64,000 bases of DNA, taken from Paraspadella gotoi (Eukaryota > Chaetognatha). The notes beneath the pieces are model-generated. The model was given only the letters and a program-made list of their open reading frames with translations, was not told the origin of the DNA and searched no databases. This document shows, in pieces, positions 40,444 through 56,948 of the stretch (position 1 is the stretch's first letter; every line of letters starts with the position of its first letter). The stretch spans positions 8,812,772-8,876,771 of the forward strand of contig CM119265.1 of the NCBI GenBank assembly GCA_051294375.1, in the 5' to 3' direction. The position numbers and the translations under genes were made by a program.

Positions 40444-43400
40444 CTGTTTGCAAAATTTTACATTCCCATTCTCTTTATATTTTTTGTTAATCCAGTATTT
40501 GTTTGGGTGTTGAAATAAATCATTTTGATATTTAGTTTTAAATTATTAAGATTTAAATTTAATTATTGAATTTCCATGCACAGAGTAGTCAACTTGCTAC
40601 AAGATTAGCTTAGATATATCAGCGATATTTATCTAAATCTACATAACTGCGTAATTTTCTAACCCGAAATTGAAAGAAGAGACGACAGCTCGATCGCTTC
40701 CTTCTTACCTCCTTTTCCCGCTACTCATTTCTCTCCAGAACTTTTTAGCCTTTTCCTTCACACTCGGTTTGAGAAAGAAATGACGGAAGTCTCTTACCCA
40801 GTTTTAACCCCCCCCGTCCCCGCCTGCCAGAAACCCTCTTAATGGGCGTTGAGGCCTGCACCCGCCTCCATTTCTCTCCTTTCCCATCCCTTCATTTCAT
40901 CCCCCCCCCTCTCGGATTCCTCCGGCACATCGACCCGCACTTTCGAAAATGAATAAAGAAAGAAAGAAAAAAAAGAAATATATTTTTTTCCCTTGCTTCT
41001 CTCCATTTGCCCCTTCACACCCCCTCTTCCGGTTCCTAGAACACCTGCAATTTCACAAAAACGAATTTCGGATTGAATACATTGATTTAGTAAACCTGTA
41101 TGTGCGCTGGTGAAAAAAAAAGGGCGGCTCCCTCGCCTTCTTACTTCCTCGTTCTCTCCACCCCCCCTCCTCCGCGACCGCGCCCCCCGTTTTTATACTA
41201 CCCCCCCTTCCGTCGTTTCCCTCTCTCAAGGAATGGGGAGAGCAGAATCGGGGCGATGGGGAAAGAGTTGAAGGAGGCGCGTTTCCTGAAAGAATGTCGA
41301 TTCGCTAGTGACACCGCGAGGCTCTCTCCCCCCCTGCCGCGATCCGTCGCGACGGTACCACGTCGTCCCGCCATTGGCCGAATCTCTCAACGCGACGTCA
41401 TCGCGGGATAGTCTCAAAAGGCGCGCGCGCGCGGAGGCTGAGCTGCTAGGCACGAGCAATCAGTCAGGGCCGGGGCGTCGCGCGGGCCGCTCCTGACGAC
41501 CGAGATCATGGTGAACACCGAACCGCGAAAACGCGAGCATGGAACCTGTCTCGAAGCTGGAAAAATAGGGGGATGGTAGGTGTGGAAACGAAGTTGAATA
41601 AAAGTGAACGGTAATTGCTGTTGTATTAGTTAATGTTTGTTTCAACAGTTTGTTTGGAAAGATAGATGAGAAACAAATTTTAACAGAAATTAAGTTAATT
41701 TGGTAAAAATATCTCAAATCCATTTCTCTCCAGCTCCTTATTCAAAGCGACGCCACTCCCCCCAAACTCCTTTGCGCATTCTACTCTCGTTCCGACGCGC
41801 ACCTTCGTTTTGTTGTTTGTGGATCTCAGAACTGATGGCAGCGGTTTCGTAGAAAAAGAGCGACTCCCGTTTCAGACGTCGTCGTCGTCGTCGTCGCGCT
41901 TGCGCACTTGCTTCCGGGAGTCGTCTCCTCCCCAACCCTCGCGTCGTCACCTCTTTTTCCTACCCGACACCGCCCCTCCTCGCCTCGTCCTTACCCACCC
42001 CCGGCGTTGGCAGCAAACCCCGCCAGGGTTCTCTCTCTCTCTCTCGACGTCGCGATAAGGAAAGAAATAAGGGAAAGATGGGGGCGTAGGGGGGGAGAGG
42101 CGCGGCGGCAGCGGTAAGGAGGAAAGGAAAGGAGATTGTCGCTGCTTTTTAGAGAACTAAAAGCAATTTTTTTTTTACCCGCTGTAGCAACATAATGGGA
42201 TTTGGAGCTACAGATTGAATTTTTTAGTTCGTCCTACGGGGGAACGAGGGGGCGTCATTCTAGTGGCACGTTATCGCGGACCTCATGAACTAACAACTTA
42301 CGTATGTATTGAAACGTGTTCAGTTTTAACCTAAAACCAGAATAAACGAGTTTCATTCGGAAAAAAATTTCGTGGGAAGACTAAGAGGGAACAACTTGAC
42401 GAGAAAAAAAAAAGATCTTTGTTCCCCTTTTTTCTTTTACCCTGGCGAAAACTAAAAGGAGGGGGCGTTCGGAAACGACGAAACTCACCCTCCCTCTCCC
42501 CCCGTCTCTTTATCTCCTTTTCTTCGACGAACTGGGAATTTATGAAAAAGAGGATTCCTTTGTATTTTGTTCGCTGGCAAAGATTGAGAGGCTGAGAAAT
42601 TTGGTTGGCAGACTCGATGAGAGACAGAGCGAGGGCGTTGGGAGGGAGAACTTTTTTTTTTCTTTTACCGACTTTTGTCGCAGAATTATTCCTCGGATCG
42701 GTGAAGGTAAGTTTTGCGATGAAAAGTGTAACTCTTAAATAGTTTGGATTCTCGCGTTTTTCCCCTTCCCCCTCTGATTTATTTTTGATTTTAGCTGGAG
42801 AAAAAAAACGGCATGACTGTTGTGATAAGTGGCAAAATTGAAAAGCTAATCCAGTGATAGATTACCGACGAATTTCTTGTTTTTTGTACCGAGCCTCATC
42901 GCGCATATCATTTTCGAGAAAGTCACAACGCGAAATTTTTTCTCGTTGGAAAATGGAAAGCCCTTTTTTTTTTTTTTTTTTTTGCAATCTCTTCGTCGCC
43001 GACAAATGGAGCTGAAATAGTAACTCGAGGCGTCTTCGATCACTCGGGGATTCCCACGACGCGGCCACTCAATCACGTCCTCGACACCCTCCTCCCCCGC
43101 TCACCTCACCTCGCCCCTCACCCACCGCTCACCTTACCACTCACCACCTCACCGTCGACACCTGTCGAAACTTCCGGAGAAGCTTCTCTAACGACATTCC
43201 ATTTCGTCGGTGTCTCCTTTCCCCGCTTCATGACGTCATAGGCCGGAAATCGTCTTCTAATTCACTTCCGTCGATGTAGATGGAGAGAGAGAGAAAATGA
43301 GGAGCCTTGTATGACTGGGTTTCTTTTCGATGAAGGGGTCAAAAATAACAAATACTTTCATATAAAGTACCATGATGAACGTATATTATCATTGAAAGCG

Positions 43401-44201
43401 TTAATTAATATAATAAAGTTGTAAAAATATAACTAGAACTTCAAATGACCCGGCTCCAAAACTAAAAAACAAAAAGGTAGAGGAAGGAAAGGAAGAAGGT
43501 ATATGGATGATGGACAGATGGTAGATGAATACTACAACGAAAAAGTAGGATATTGAATCGAATCGGGGAAACAATAACCGAAAAAAATACAATGCGATGG
43601 AATGGAGCGACGTGAGACGTTTTCATATTTTGTCTCAGGTGCCGCGAAAGACTTTCCAAAATGAATGTAAATATCGGAGCTGTACACTTTTGATTATTAA
43701 CTCGTCTGATTCGTTTTCTTCCGTTCGAGATTCCGAAAGCATTGTGTTAGGACGTCAATTAATCACTTTGGAACGCCTATGACGAACAAACGCGTTGACA
43801 ACATCGTTGATTTATACTACTGCGATTACAATGGTTTCGCAGTACGAAAATCCTTTCGTGTATCGAAATGATGTCGAGAATGATTTTTTTTTTCCGCGAG
43901 GAAAACGTACATCCATTTTGTTAATCGACGGAAAAAATTAGCTCTGGTAATTTGACGTTGAAGTATTATCAAATATTTGGCTTTCATAATAATTTTATTG
44001 AGTAATGTATACCTAGAGGAATAAAATAGTTCATATTCTCCCCAATTCATTTCCTCCTCAATTACTCCTTACTTTTCCTCACCCGTGTGAAACCTAGACG
44101 AGGGCCACCTTTTCGCACCCCGGGCTTAGGTCAAGGTCGCGGCTCTTTTGCCTCACCCAAGCCTCACCCTCAACCGGCTCACTTGGCGAAGAAAGTCGCG
44201 A

Positions 44202-44219
44202 TCTCTCTCTCTCTCTCTC

Positions 44220-44299
<80 letters not shown>
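44202..44299. repeat. (CT)n microsatellite
   Basis: Nearly 100 bp of CT repeats with one AATT interruption near 44,220. CGT/GAC triplet runs follow at about 44,340-44,510. Confidence 0.95.
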
Positions 44300-44304
<5 letters not shown>

Positions 44305-45132
44305 GTTCTCAATCTCTCCCTAAAAAAGGGTCCTCGCATCGTCGTCGTTCGACGGCCGATCTCATAGGCTCACGGACGACGACGACGACGGGACACGGGA
44401 AGAGAGAAAGCGGTTCGTGCCATGAGGAGGATGAGGAGGAAGAGCAGGGACGAGGGACGAGGATGAAAATTTTTTTTTTCTCCTCGTCGTCGTCGTTGTC
44501 GTCGTCGTCTGCGTTGCCCCATGTGTTTCGTTCGAGTGTCGTTGACTTCAAGTCAGGAGGAAAAGCGGAATCCGACGGACGAAAAACTCAAAACTCGGAA
44601 ATAAACGTTCGGTTTCCTCGAATCTCGCTCGATATATATTTATTTTTTTCCGAAATAAAAGAAAATACTTTTTTTTTTTTAAATTTTTTTCCGTTAAAAG
44701 ATGAGAAAGGGAGGAAGTTCGCGATTGTGAAACGTGAAACTTTATTCTCTCCCTTTTTTTTATCTCTCACACTCCCCACCGGCTCTACACCCTGAACCCC
44801 TCATTCGCCCGACGATGATGACGCCCATGGTTTTATACGAATAAATTAATTTAATAAAATTTAATAATAATTTAATAAAAATAAATAAAAAGAGATACGT
44901 AAAAAAAACGCACAAGAATGCCGCGAACAAGAAGCAAGCAATAAAAACCGTATTACGCACTACATCCCTGCCTTTTTTTTTTTGGTCTCCCGCCGATCCG
45001 TTTCGCGACATCAATAACAACAACAACAACGACTACGAAGAAAACTCGAAAAACTTTGAATCTTAATTATCTCGTTACATTTTCACAAAGTCATTGACTT
45101 CATTTCACACCGATTCACACGCCGTCGCCGCC

Positions 45133-45271
45133 TTGTTTGCGCAAAACCCCATCCTAAGGAGTTATTTTTGTTTTGTTTGCGCATCTCCTTTTCCTTGTTT
45201 GCGCAACCTCCGCTCTTTATTTGCGCAACCTCTCCTCTTCGATCGCCGCCGTCGGAGCCTTGTTTGCGCAA
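45133..45271 (+). promoter_or_regulatory. Array of five TTGCGCAA-type sites
   Basis: Palindromic TTGCGCAA occurs at 45137, 45199, 45221 and 45264, with a one-base variant TTGCGCAT at 45177. Spacings are 40, 22, 22 and 43 bp, close to multiples of two helical turns. TTGCGCAA is the core of the C/EBP-class bZIP site. The array lies about 1 kb upstream of the LHX3/4 start codon. It may instead be a decayed 22-bp minisatellite built on GTTTGCGCAACCTC. Confidence 0.45.
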
Positions 45272-46222
45272 CCTCTTCGAAAGGGCCGTCGAGCGAGCCG
45301 CTGCGGCGACCGCCGAGACTCTAATTGACTTCCGACTTTTCCGATCGACGAGAGAGAGAGAGCGAGAGAGAGAGACTCGGCGGGGGCGGATTCGGCGGCG
45401 GCGAATTAAAGGAAGATCGAAGATTTAAAAATATTTCAGAGACGATTACGGGTCACCACGGTTTGAACATTGTCGACATCCTCCCCCGGTACTGGACGCC
45501 ACTACTGTGTGACAACTTCGCCACAACCGGAGCCGAAATGTTTTGGGAATAGGAGATAATAAACTGTAAATAGGTACCAACGTTAATTACATTGACGTCA
45601 TGCCGTTGAACGTGGCGTCCCGTAGTCTCGCCGCCAGGGAATGACTCCGCCCACGACCTCTCGCTCCGTTGCTTGCCATCGCGAGATTAAAAAAAAACGT
45701 AAAACAAAAAGGCAACCGAACTTGAAATTTCGAACAAACGTCAAATTATACTTGATCGGAAATAGATAAACCTAGTAGACGTAAAGATTTGTAAGATATT
45801 TACGATTAAAAGATCTAATGACAAAAACCAACAATTAATGTTAAAAGCTCCAAATTAGAAATTTTCGCAACAAACGAAACGCTCTTCGTGGGCAGAAACA
45901 AAAAAAAAGAGAAAAAAAAAAAAATCGAAAGACGAATCGCGGAGAAAAAAAAATTGAGTCGTCGAATTTCTTTTTCAAATCATCAACCATCGGAAGAAAA
46001 AGAAAAACGAGAACAAAACGAAACGAAACAAAATTGTTTGATTCTTGTTCATCTTTGCTTAGCGAAAGCGAGAGTTGCAGTCGGTTTCCCGCCACGTCCT
46101 TTCCGTCGACCGCGCCCACGCCATCGACCACGCCACGGCCTCGCGCCAACGCCGCCCCCCTCCGCCCGCGCCAAGGACTCGCGCCAATCTCACGCGCCAC
46201 CCCACAGCCTCGCCCAGACGCC
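45272..46222. other. Probable 5' region of LHX3/4
   Basis: No separate gene recognised. It contains a short GA run near 45,350-45,375 and several A-rich stretches. The last 150 bases are GC-rich with CCGCC and CACGCC words and may be 5' UTR. The frame stays open upstream of the chosen ATG back to about 46,034. Confidence 0.4.
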
Positions 46223-49386
<3,164 letters not shown>

Positions 49387-50190
49387 GTGAGTTTTTGTGG
49401 GAGATATCGGAACCGTTGTTGTTGGTTGCCGCGTTTTCTTCGACAGAGATTCTATTGTTCTGTTACTTATTTATATCATACGTATATATTTTAATTCATT
49501 CATCGTAGATATCATAAATTAACAAAGATGATCCGCCAATCCTGTTCTTTTCGTAACACCCGAAGGAGTTCCAGATATAAATCTTTATTCTTAATGAAAT
49601 TCCAAAGCCCTGCCTCACCCAACATCCCGGATGGCGTAGGCTTCTTTTAATCTTTCTCAACATTCCTCCGAAATTCCAAACCCGTCGCCTATCGACCAAT
49701 TACATCCCCGGATGTCAAAGGGTCACGCGTGCCGATAGCGCCGCGCCCGCGACGCCCTTCGTCCAGGGTGTCGCGACGCGAGAGTCAGAAATTCCATTCC
49801 CGATGAATCATTTTATCGCTTCGAAATCGAGACGGCTTCCGGTTGCATCTTTTCCAGAGAAAAAAAATGTCTTAGGGGCGGATGACGTAAAAAAAATCTG
49901 CCTTTGTCCCCGTCTCGCTTGAATTTAAAATAAAACTAAAGATCAATCGCGCGATCGAAAGCCAAATAATTACCTTTATAAAATGATACATGTATACATA
50001 ATAAATTGTAAATATCTCTCCGATTTAGGTAATATGGAAACCTCTTTGACTTAAATTTCAATTTAAACCAAAAAAAAAATCCTCCAGATCGTTTCTCTCT
50101 TTTCGCTCGCGTGTCGGATCTTCGCTCGAGATCGTTTTTCATCCTTTTTAGATTCGGCGTAAAAACGAATTTTCGCGTCGACACTTTCGA
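49387..50190. other. Start of LHX3/4 intron 2
   Basis: A GTGAGT donor at 49387 starts the intron. No LIM2 exon (expected CxxC...YHxxCFxC pattern) was seen on the + strand here. Confidence 0.5.
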
Positions 50191-53100
50191 CCGGAAGCAC
50201 GGAAGCCGACCTTGTGCCTTCTACTTTAAGACTCGATGACTCTGGGATTGGCCCCGCATTCTATCAAACGGTGGATGTCCGGATAAATATCATAAACAAA
50301 TAATTTATCGTCTCCCGAATATTACGCGGGATGACTGAGGTTCGAAATTCGACATTTAAATTCTGATATTTTTTTAGGCGACGATAGGAACATTGAAAAC
50401 GGATGTAACATTCACGAAGTTTATACAAAGACAAATAGGGAAGGCTTGATTGTCAGAAATGACAATATTGTAATGACAGCTAAAGTGAATCCCGAAAGCC
50501 AGATAAATAACCTTTCAAGCCCAGGTCATAAACGGCATCTCGATCGACCGAACGACGACGACGACGAACCCGACCGACGGTGGCTTTAAACTTTCTGATC
50601 GTTCCATCACCCCAATCGATGCATGTTCGAATATTTTTTCCAGAAATTCCTGAGCGGAAAGAAAACTCAGAGACAATTAAGACAATAATCTTCTTCTTCT
50701 GAATTCTATCCTAGGGGAGATTACTTTAGGTCAAGGGTCTGAAATAAGCGAGTATCGGCGAGGCTTTTGATTCTCTTGTCCGGTGTTTTCCCATTCCGGA
50801 ACCCGTTCTGATCGATTGCTCCATTCACAACTTGTGAATGGCCGAAGATCGTCGTTCAGGGACTTCGCGCGAAACTAACATTAGTAAACAATGGATCATT
50901 CTGAATCGAACTCTTGGTGTAGCAGTTTTCTTAAAGAGTTTTTTTGTGCTTGAGCACAATTTTAAATTAAGTTAGTGTTAGAAGAAACTGATAAAATTCC
51001 TACGAAAATTTAATAAAATATAAAACGCTAATTTACAGAAATCTTCATCGGTGTGGTGGTTGCTCGAAATTTCGTCCGAGCTCAAGTTTTGAAAATCGAT
51101 TTCCCGATTCAAACGCCGTTTTCGGTTCCGTGTCCGAGGATTTTTATTTGGGGGAGAGGTATTGAAGACTGCTCTTCATCGTACATCTTTCGGATTCGCA
51201 GCGTCGTTCGCAGGTCAGTCGGCGCGGGGAGGGATTGGGTTTAGGGGCGGGCCACGAAGGCAGAGCCCGGGGAAGTGGGAGGGGAAAGACAGAAAAAGGG
51301 ACTTGTCGTGGAAATTCCAGTTCAACTTTATTGTTGGTTTGAAGTGAGGAAAAGATGAGGTAGAAAGGGGGAGTAAGCTTTCCAGTAAAAGGGTATAAAG
51401 CTTCGGCGCATGCGAGTTTAGCGTGTCGCCAGTGGTTGAAGGTGATCGGTTAGCGGTCAACGGTGAGCTGAAACGGCCGGGCTTTGGTGTGTCAAAACCA
51501 AACTCCGCATGTCGACGAGTCCGCGGGGGAATATTGTCAAAGGCGAGGAGCGGAGTATGGTAAGTTATTGAGTCGGTATTGCCGCCGTCCGTAAGAGAGC
51601 TCGGTCGGTCTAAAGGTAAGTTGTCGGTCATTTTGCCTCCGCTCTTCGTTTCACCGTTTCCGAACCTACCTTCTCTGCCTCCCTTCTGCGAAGAAGGTAA
51701 GGAAAGGGGAGAAGAGTCACGAAGATCGTTTATTCGCTGTCAGTCGAAGACAACGACGACGACGAAGATGTACGACCGAAAAAAAAAAAAGAAACGAACG
51801 ACGCGATCTCAAGAAGCAATATAATAAATGTGGACATGCCAGTAGGGAGAATGAACTGGACTAAATAAGCAACGACATATCAGGAGTGACAAGGCGAAAA
51901 AAAAAACGACAACGACATCGACCACGCGACAACGACGAACCATCGACACGACAACGTAGAGACCGGTCGCAGAAAAAAAGGCGGCCTGAGTCTGGCAAAG
52001 GGCGCTGCCGTCCGGTGTGGCATCCTGAGTTCCCACGAATATCCGTCATGCGGAGAGAAACAAACAAAAACCAAAGGAGACGAATAAACTCGTTTGTTGT
52101 TTTTTTTTTTTTTTGTTCCTTTGGTTTAAATTATTTTCTCGAGCGACGAAGGTCATACTCGTATGAAATTGTGAAGCAAAATTAGTGTCATAAGACTGCG
52201 ATCCGATTAGTTGATAGATATGTGAACCCAAGAAACTTAGAATCGGAAGTGCGTCATGGACTATGGCGATTGGATGGCAATTGATGGCAAGGCATGGCGA
52301 TTGATCCCATCACCGATGATATCGGGATTCGGCGAAGATCAAAGGGAAACGATGCATCTTCATTTCAAATGAAAGGAAAAAAAAATATGGAGGAAAACTC
52401 GTATTTCGTCGTCGGAACTGTTTGTTTACGACTTTCGACGTAGAAGAATCCGGTCTTATTTTTGTTTGTTGCTTTGTTTTTCTATTCCCCATAATACATT
52501 CGTTTAGTTGAAATTGAAAAGTGTTCTTTAGTGAGACAATGGTCTTCAAATTAAGCAAGAGTATAAAGACGCGGAAATGTATATATACCGGACTATTACC
52601 GCCAAAGTAAATATATTCAGCCCTTTTTGAAACTTTCCAACCACAAGTCGTTCGAATGCTATTAGAATGATGAATGTTCTCGAACTTTCCAAGATTCCAC
52701 AACAAACTCACTAATAGACTTACTTTTAAGAAAAAAAACTGGACAAAGGAGTTTTGAAAACGACCGGGAAATGAGATTTCGACGGCTGCAACCTCAGAAG
52801 CCGCCAGCCGACGGCTTTATTTTTTTCGCCAGCCAGCAGCGACGAAGCAGCAGGGACGCAGCAGCTAGCGAACGACAAGGAACGGGCATGGATAGTCAGG
52901 GAGCCACGACGGCCACATGTGCTCCGTCCGAACGCCACCGCGAGGTTGCTGTACGCAGGAGTGACGTTGAAAACTCTGGACAGAAGGGTAGAAAAGGAGA
53001 GAGGAGCGGGGGAAAAAACAGTAAGAGGGTGATGGAGGGTGGGGAAAAAGTACCAAAAAAAAAACACAAACAAAAACAAAACCAGAAAAGAGAAATGTCA

Positions 53101-54229
53101 AACAAAACGCAAGGGCGAAAAACGAGTTGGAAAAAAAAAAAACAGAATGGGGCGGCCAGAGCAAAAAAGGCGTGCTGGACGGAAATAAAAAAAAAAGTAA
53201 AAAAAAAAAAAATAGAGAGGAAAAGAAAAACAAAAGAAAAGTAGAACACTAGGCAAGAATAAAAAAGAACATATAAAAAAAAAAACGGGGTAAAAAAAAT
53301 AGAGATCAAAAAAAAAAAAAAAAAAAAAAAAAAGAAAAAAAAACGCGTGGGTTATGAAGACAAAGCAAAAAAAAAAAAAAAACAAAAAGAAAGAAAAAAA
53401 AAAATAAAAATAAAAAAAAAGCATAAGATTGGCAGGGGAGCGGTTTTTGTGAATGTAGTGAAGTGCATCGCGCTGTAGGCGGGTTAATTGAGTGACCGGG
53501 CCGGATTGGGGTAAGGGTGCTTTTGGAGTGCGTTATTTGGGCAGGATGGTCTGTTTTGCGCGGCGTACGAATCGAGTCACAGTGAGGAGAAGTGTGAAAT
53601 GCCGTGAGAAGAGTTGGGGTACGGTAAACAACCCAAAACCAAAAAAACAAACAACGGACCCTCGATCGATTTCGCCCGGAAAAAAACAAGTGATCAACAT
53701 ATTTTTTACTACTGAAATTAATCTGGGGTAACAGCGACCAATACCCGAATGGGAAAGGATTATGAGGGATAAAGGAGGGGAAGTGAAGAAGAATAGGAAA
53801 GGAAGAAGAAAAAGGATAGAAAAGTAAAAGGCAAAGAAAGGAAATGAAAAGGGAAAAGGAAAAGGAAAAGGAAAATGGAAAAAAGTAATAAGAAAGAGAT
53901 AAGGGGAAAGAAAAAAAAGTAAGGAAAATGGATAAGGAAAAGAAAAAAAAAGATAGGGATGAACAAAAAAGGTCCATAAATTCTTTCCTTTCAACGTACA
54001 ATTTTTGACTTGCTCGTTCCGTTTCAGGGTTTTGTTTTTTTTTTTTAGTCGAATCTCATGACGGGTCATTTTAATCGTTTTGAAGGGGCGAGCGGGAAAC
54101 AATTTCGGAGCTGGGTTGAGATGAGAGAGCTTGAAACTTGTCGAACTCACCGTAAACAATAAACAAACAAAAAAAGAGTCACGTGACGCTCGTTCGCTGC
54201 TGATAAGGCGTACACCTGCCCGCTCGTAC

Positions 54230-55206
54230 AGTAAGGCGTCTTAGTAAAATTTCTAAATTTAATTTTTAATTTAAAACTTCCTAAAAGTGAGGGAATGAAC
54301 CACATGATACTAATAAAACATTTACTGTAATAAAAAAGTTATAATAAATTTTACAATTTATGGCAGTAAGCCATATTTATACTAGTACTAATCCAATAAA
54401 GTATTAAAATTCAAAACAGTTTTTTTTTTAAGTTTTTTTGCAGATTTGGATTCGTCATAAAAAGTTGATTTAAAAAGAACATATTAAACTTCTTTGAAAA
54501 ATTCCTTCATTAAGTGGTCAAAAATTAAAAAAAAGCTATATTTTAAGCTTTGAAAATTAACTTTTTATATGAAATTGGTACAACAATATAAAAAATTATC
54601 CATTGTCATTTAATTAAATAAGCTATCTTGTCCCTGACTTTTGGACAGGCTTTGGTGGTTTTAAGGCCTCCATCACACTTACAAGATAATAACATAACAG
54701 TTTCTGCAAGCTTTCAATCAAGACTCTTTCACAGTCTCATTTAATTCACTTCCCAGTGAACGGCCTTCCCTATCAATGAAGTGGTATTAATATTTCAAAG
54801 AATGTTTCAATTGTATGAAAAGACCACTCCTTAAGGTATTAGATCGGGGAATACTATATTGTAACTCCGGGGCGGGAACTAGGCATCAAATATATAATAT
54901 TAATAGATGTTAGTGTTTTTACATTTTTACCAACTTAATGAAGGAATTTGTAAAAATGATTTATATTTTCTTTTATCAACTTGAGAGGAATTCAAATCTT
55001 GCAATCAAAATTAAGAAAAGCCCATTATTTGAAATTTCGATTATTATAAGGAACATACTATGTATTAAAATATAGCCTTAACCGTGCGAAAATTAAAACA
55101 CATAAAATCTATTTTTTAGCATATTAATATTTCACCGATGGTATTGTTGTTCATAATTGACATTTAGAATTTTCCTGTATATAACTTTCACTACGTCTTT
55201 AGCTAA
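54230..55206. mobile_element. Insert of about 975 bp present in one palindrome arm only
   Basis: The left arm reads GTACAG, then this insert, then TCAGAG. The right arm reads these words directly adjacent, so it preserves the empty site. The insert contains a family 2 repeat (54,570-54,713) and AT-rich DNA without ORFs. Its ends are not clear inverted repeats, so the class is unknown. Confidence 0.6.
54570..54713 (+). repeat. Dispersed repeat family 2, third copy
   Basis: It matches 884-1016 in the same orientation, including GACAGGCTTTGGTGG and CCTCCATCACACTTACAAG. It lies inside the insert of the left palindrome arm. Confidence 0.7.
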
Positions 55207-55732
55207 ATAGTCAGAGGCGCAACCGCAATTCCAATTTCCAAACATCGACGAAATTTTCTTCTTGGCCGTCAAAAATTTTTGAACCCATCACACTGTGGGC
55301 CGGTGAAGAAAAAAAAAATTTGACTCTGAAGACCTCGGGTCACCTTGACCTCAGAACTCCCTTTTCCTTCTCTCGACTTCCCCGACCCCCCTTTGGTCAG
55401 CTCCCGTCTAGGCGTCAAGGAATCGGGGGCTCAGAGTGAGGAGAGAGAGAGACGAGAGGAGAGAGGAGAGAGAGAAGAGAGAGAGAGAGAGAGGAGAGAG
55501 CGAGGGAGAGGAGAGAGAGAGATGAGAGAGAGGAAAAGGAGCGTCTCTCGTTGTTTCTGCTCCCGTCGAACTTCTCTCTTCTCTCTTCTCCTCTTCTTCG
55601 TATTCTCTCTCTCTCTCTTCTCTCTCTCTCTTCTCTCTCTCTCTCTCTCTGCTCTTCTCTCTCCCTCCTCTCTCTACTCTCTCTCTCTGTCGATCTAGGG
55701 AAGTCAATTCGTGCGCTTTTCTCAAAGATCGA

Positions 55733-55757
55733 NNNNNNNNNNNNNNNNNNNNNNNNN
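55733..55757. other. Assembly gap (25 N) at palindrome centre
   Basis: A fixed-length N run next to the GA/CT block at the axis of the inverted duplication, exactly where a misjoin would be expected. Confidence 0.98.
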
Positions 55758-56400
55758 CTTCAGAGTCAAATTTTTTTCTTCTCCCGGCCCAAGTTTGATG
55801 GGTTCAAAAATTTTGACGCCCAAGAAAAAAAGTTTCGTCGATGTTTGAAATTGGAATTGCGGTTCCGCTCTGACTGTACGCGGTGTACGCCTCCGCACGA
55901 ACGAGCGTCACGTGACTTTTTTGTTTTGTTTATTGTTTACGTGAGTTCAAGTTTCAACCTCCGAAATTGTTTCCCCCTTCAAAACAAAATGACCGTCATG
56001 AGATTCGATAAAAAAAAAAAAAAACCTGAAAACGGACGACAAGTCAAAATGTCGTCGAAAGGAAAGAATTTATGGACCTTTTTTGTTCTTTCTTTTTTTT
56101 TCTTTTCCTTTCCTTTCCTTTTCTTTTTATTCTTTCCCTTTCTCTTTCATTTACTTTTCCATTTTCTTTCCTTTTCCTTTTCCTTTTCATTTCCTTTCTT
56201 TCCTTTTACATTTTCTATCCCTTTTCTTTTCCTTTCTTTTTCCTTCACTTTCCCTCCTTTCCTCATTCCTTTCCAATTCGGTTGTCGCTACCGATTAATA
56301 TTCGTGCAAAAAACTATGTTGATACTTTTTTTTCGAATCGATCGAGTCCTTGTTTTTGTTTTGTTGTTTCCCGTCACTCATTACCTCCTTTTTTCTCTGC

Positions 56401-56554
56401 NNNNNNNNNNNNNNNNNNNNNNNNNNNNNNNNNNNNNNNNNNNNNNNNNNNNNNNNNNNNNNNNNNNNNNNNNNNNNNNNNNNNNNNNNNNNNNNNNNNN
56501 NNNNNNNNNNNNNNNNNNNNNNNNNNNNNNNNNNNNNNNNNNNNNNNNNNNNNN
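56401..56554. other. Assembly gap (154 N)
   Basis: N run in the right palindrome arm. The left-arm counterpart (about 52,990-53,640) is A-rich low-complexity sequence. Confidence 0.98.
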
Positions 56555-56948
56555 TTTTTTCCCCTCTCTCCCCTTTTCTCCCTTCTGTCCCAGGTTTTCA
56601 ACGTCACTCCGTCACGCAACCTCGCGTGGCGTCGACGGCGACAGTGGCGTCGCTCCCGACTCATCCATCCGTTCCTTCGTCGCTGCTGCTGCGTCGCTGC
56701 TGCTTCGTCGCTGCTGCTGCGAAAAAAAAGCGTCGGCTGCGGCGGCTTCTGAGGTTGCAGCGTCGAATCTCATTTCCCGGTCGTTTTCAAACTTACCTTT
56801 TGTCCCAGTTTTTTTTTTAAGTAAGTTTATATGAGTTTGTTGTCTATAGCATTCGAACGACTTGTGTTGGAAAGTTTCAAAAGGGCTGAATTATATTTAC
56901 TTTACGGTATTTCCGCGTCCTTTATATCTCTTGCTTATTGAGACCATT

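Larger units (their letters stand above)
40262..45132. other. Long noncoding region upstream of LHX3/4
   Basis: No convincing coding exon. Frames here are low-complexity. The segment has GC-rich stretches (about 41,100-42,120 and 43,020-43,260), as might be expected for promoter or regulatory DNA of a developmental gene. The C9orf72 polyadenylation signal lies at its left edge. Two long CT microsatellites interrupt it. Confidence 0.5.

Noticed and set aside
44094-44339. RERERE and LSLSLS frames over CT repeats
   Set aside because: Simple dinucleotide repeat translated in several frames; not coding.
45325-45552. Possible small upstream exon of LHX3/4
   Set aside because: A 75-residue frame beginning in a GA repeat, with no family pattern and no splice evidence linking it to 46,223.
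52771-54159. Several Lys- or Phe-rich frames in the left palindrome arm
   Set aside because: They come from poly-A and GGAAA tracts. The opposite arm does not preserve any of the frames.
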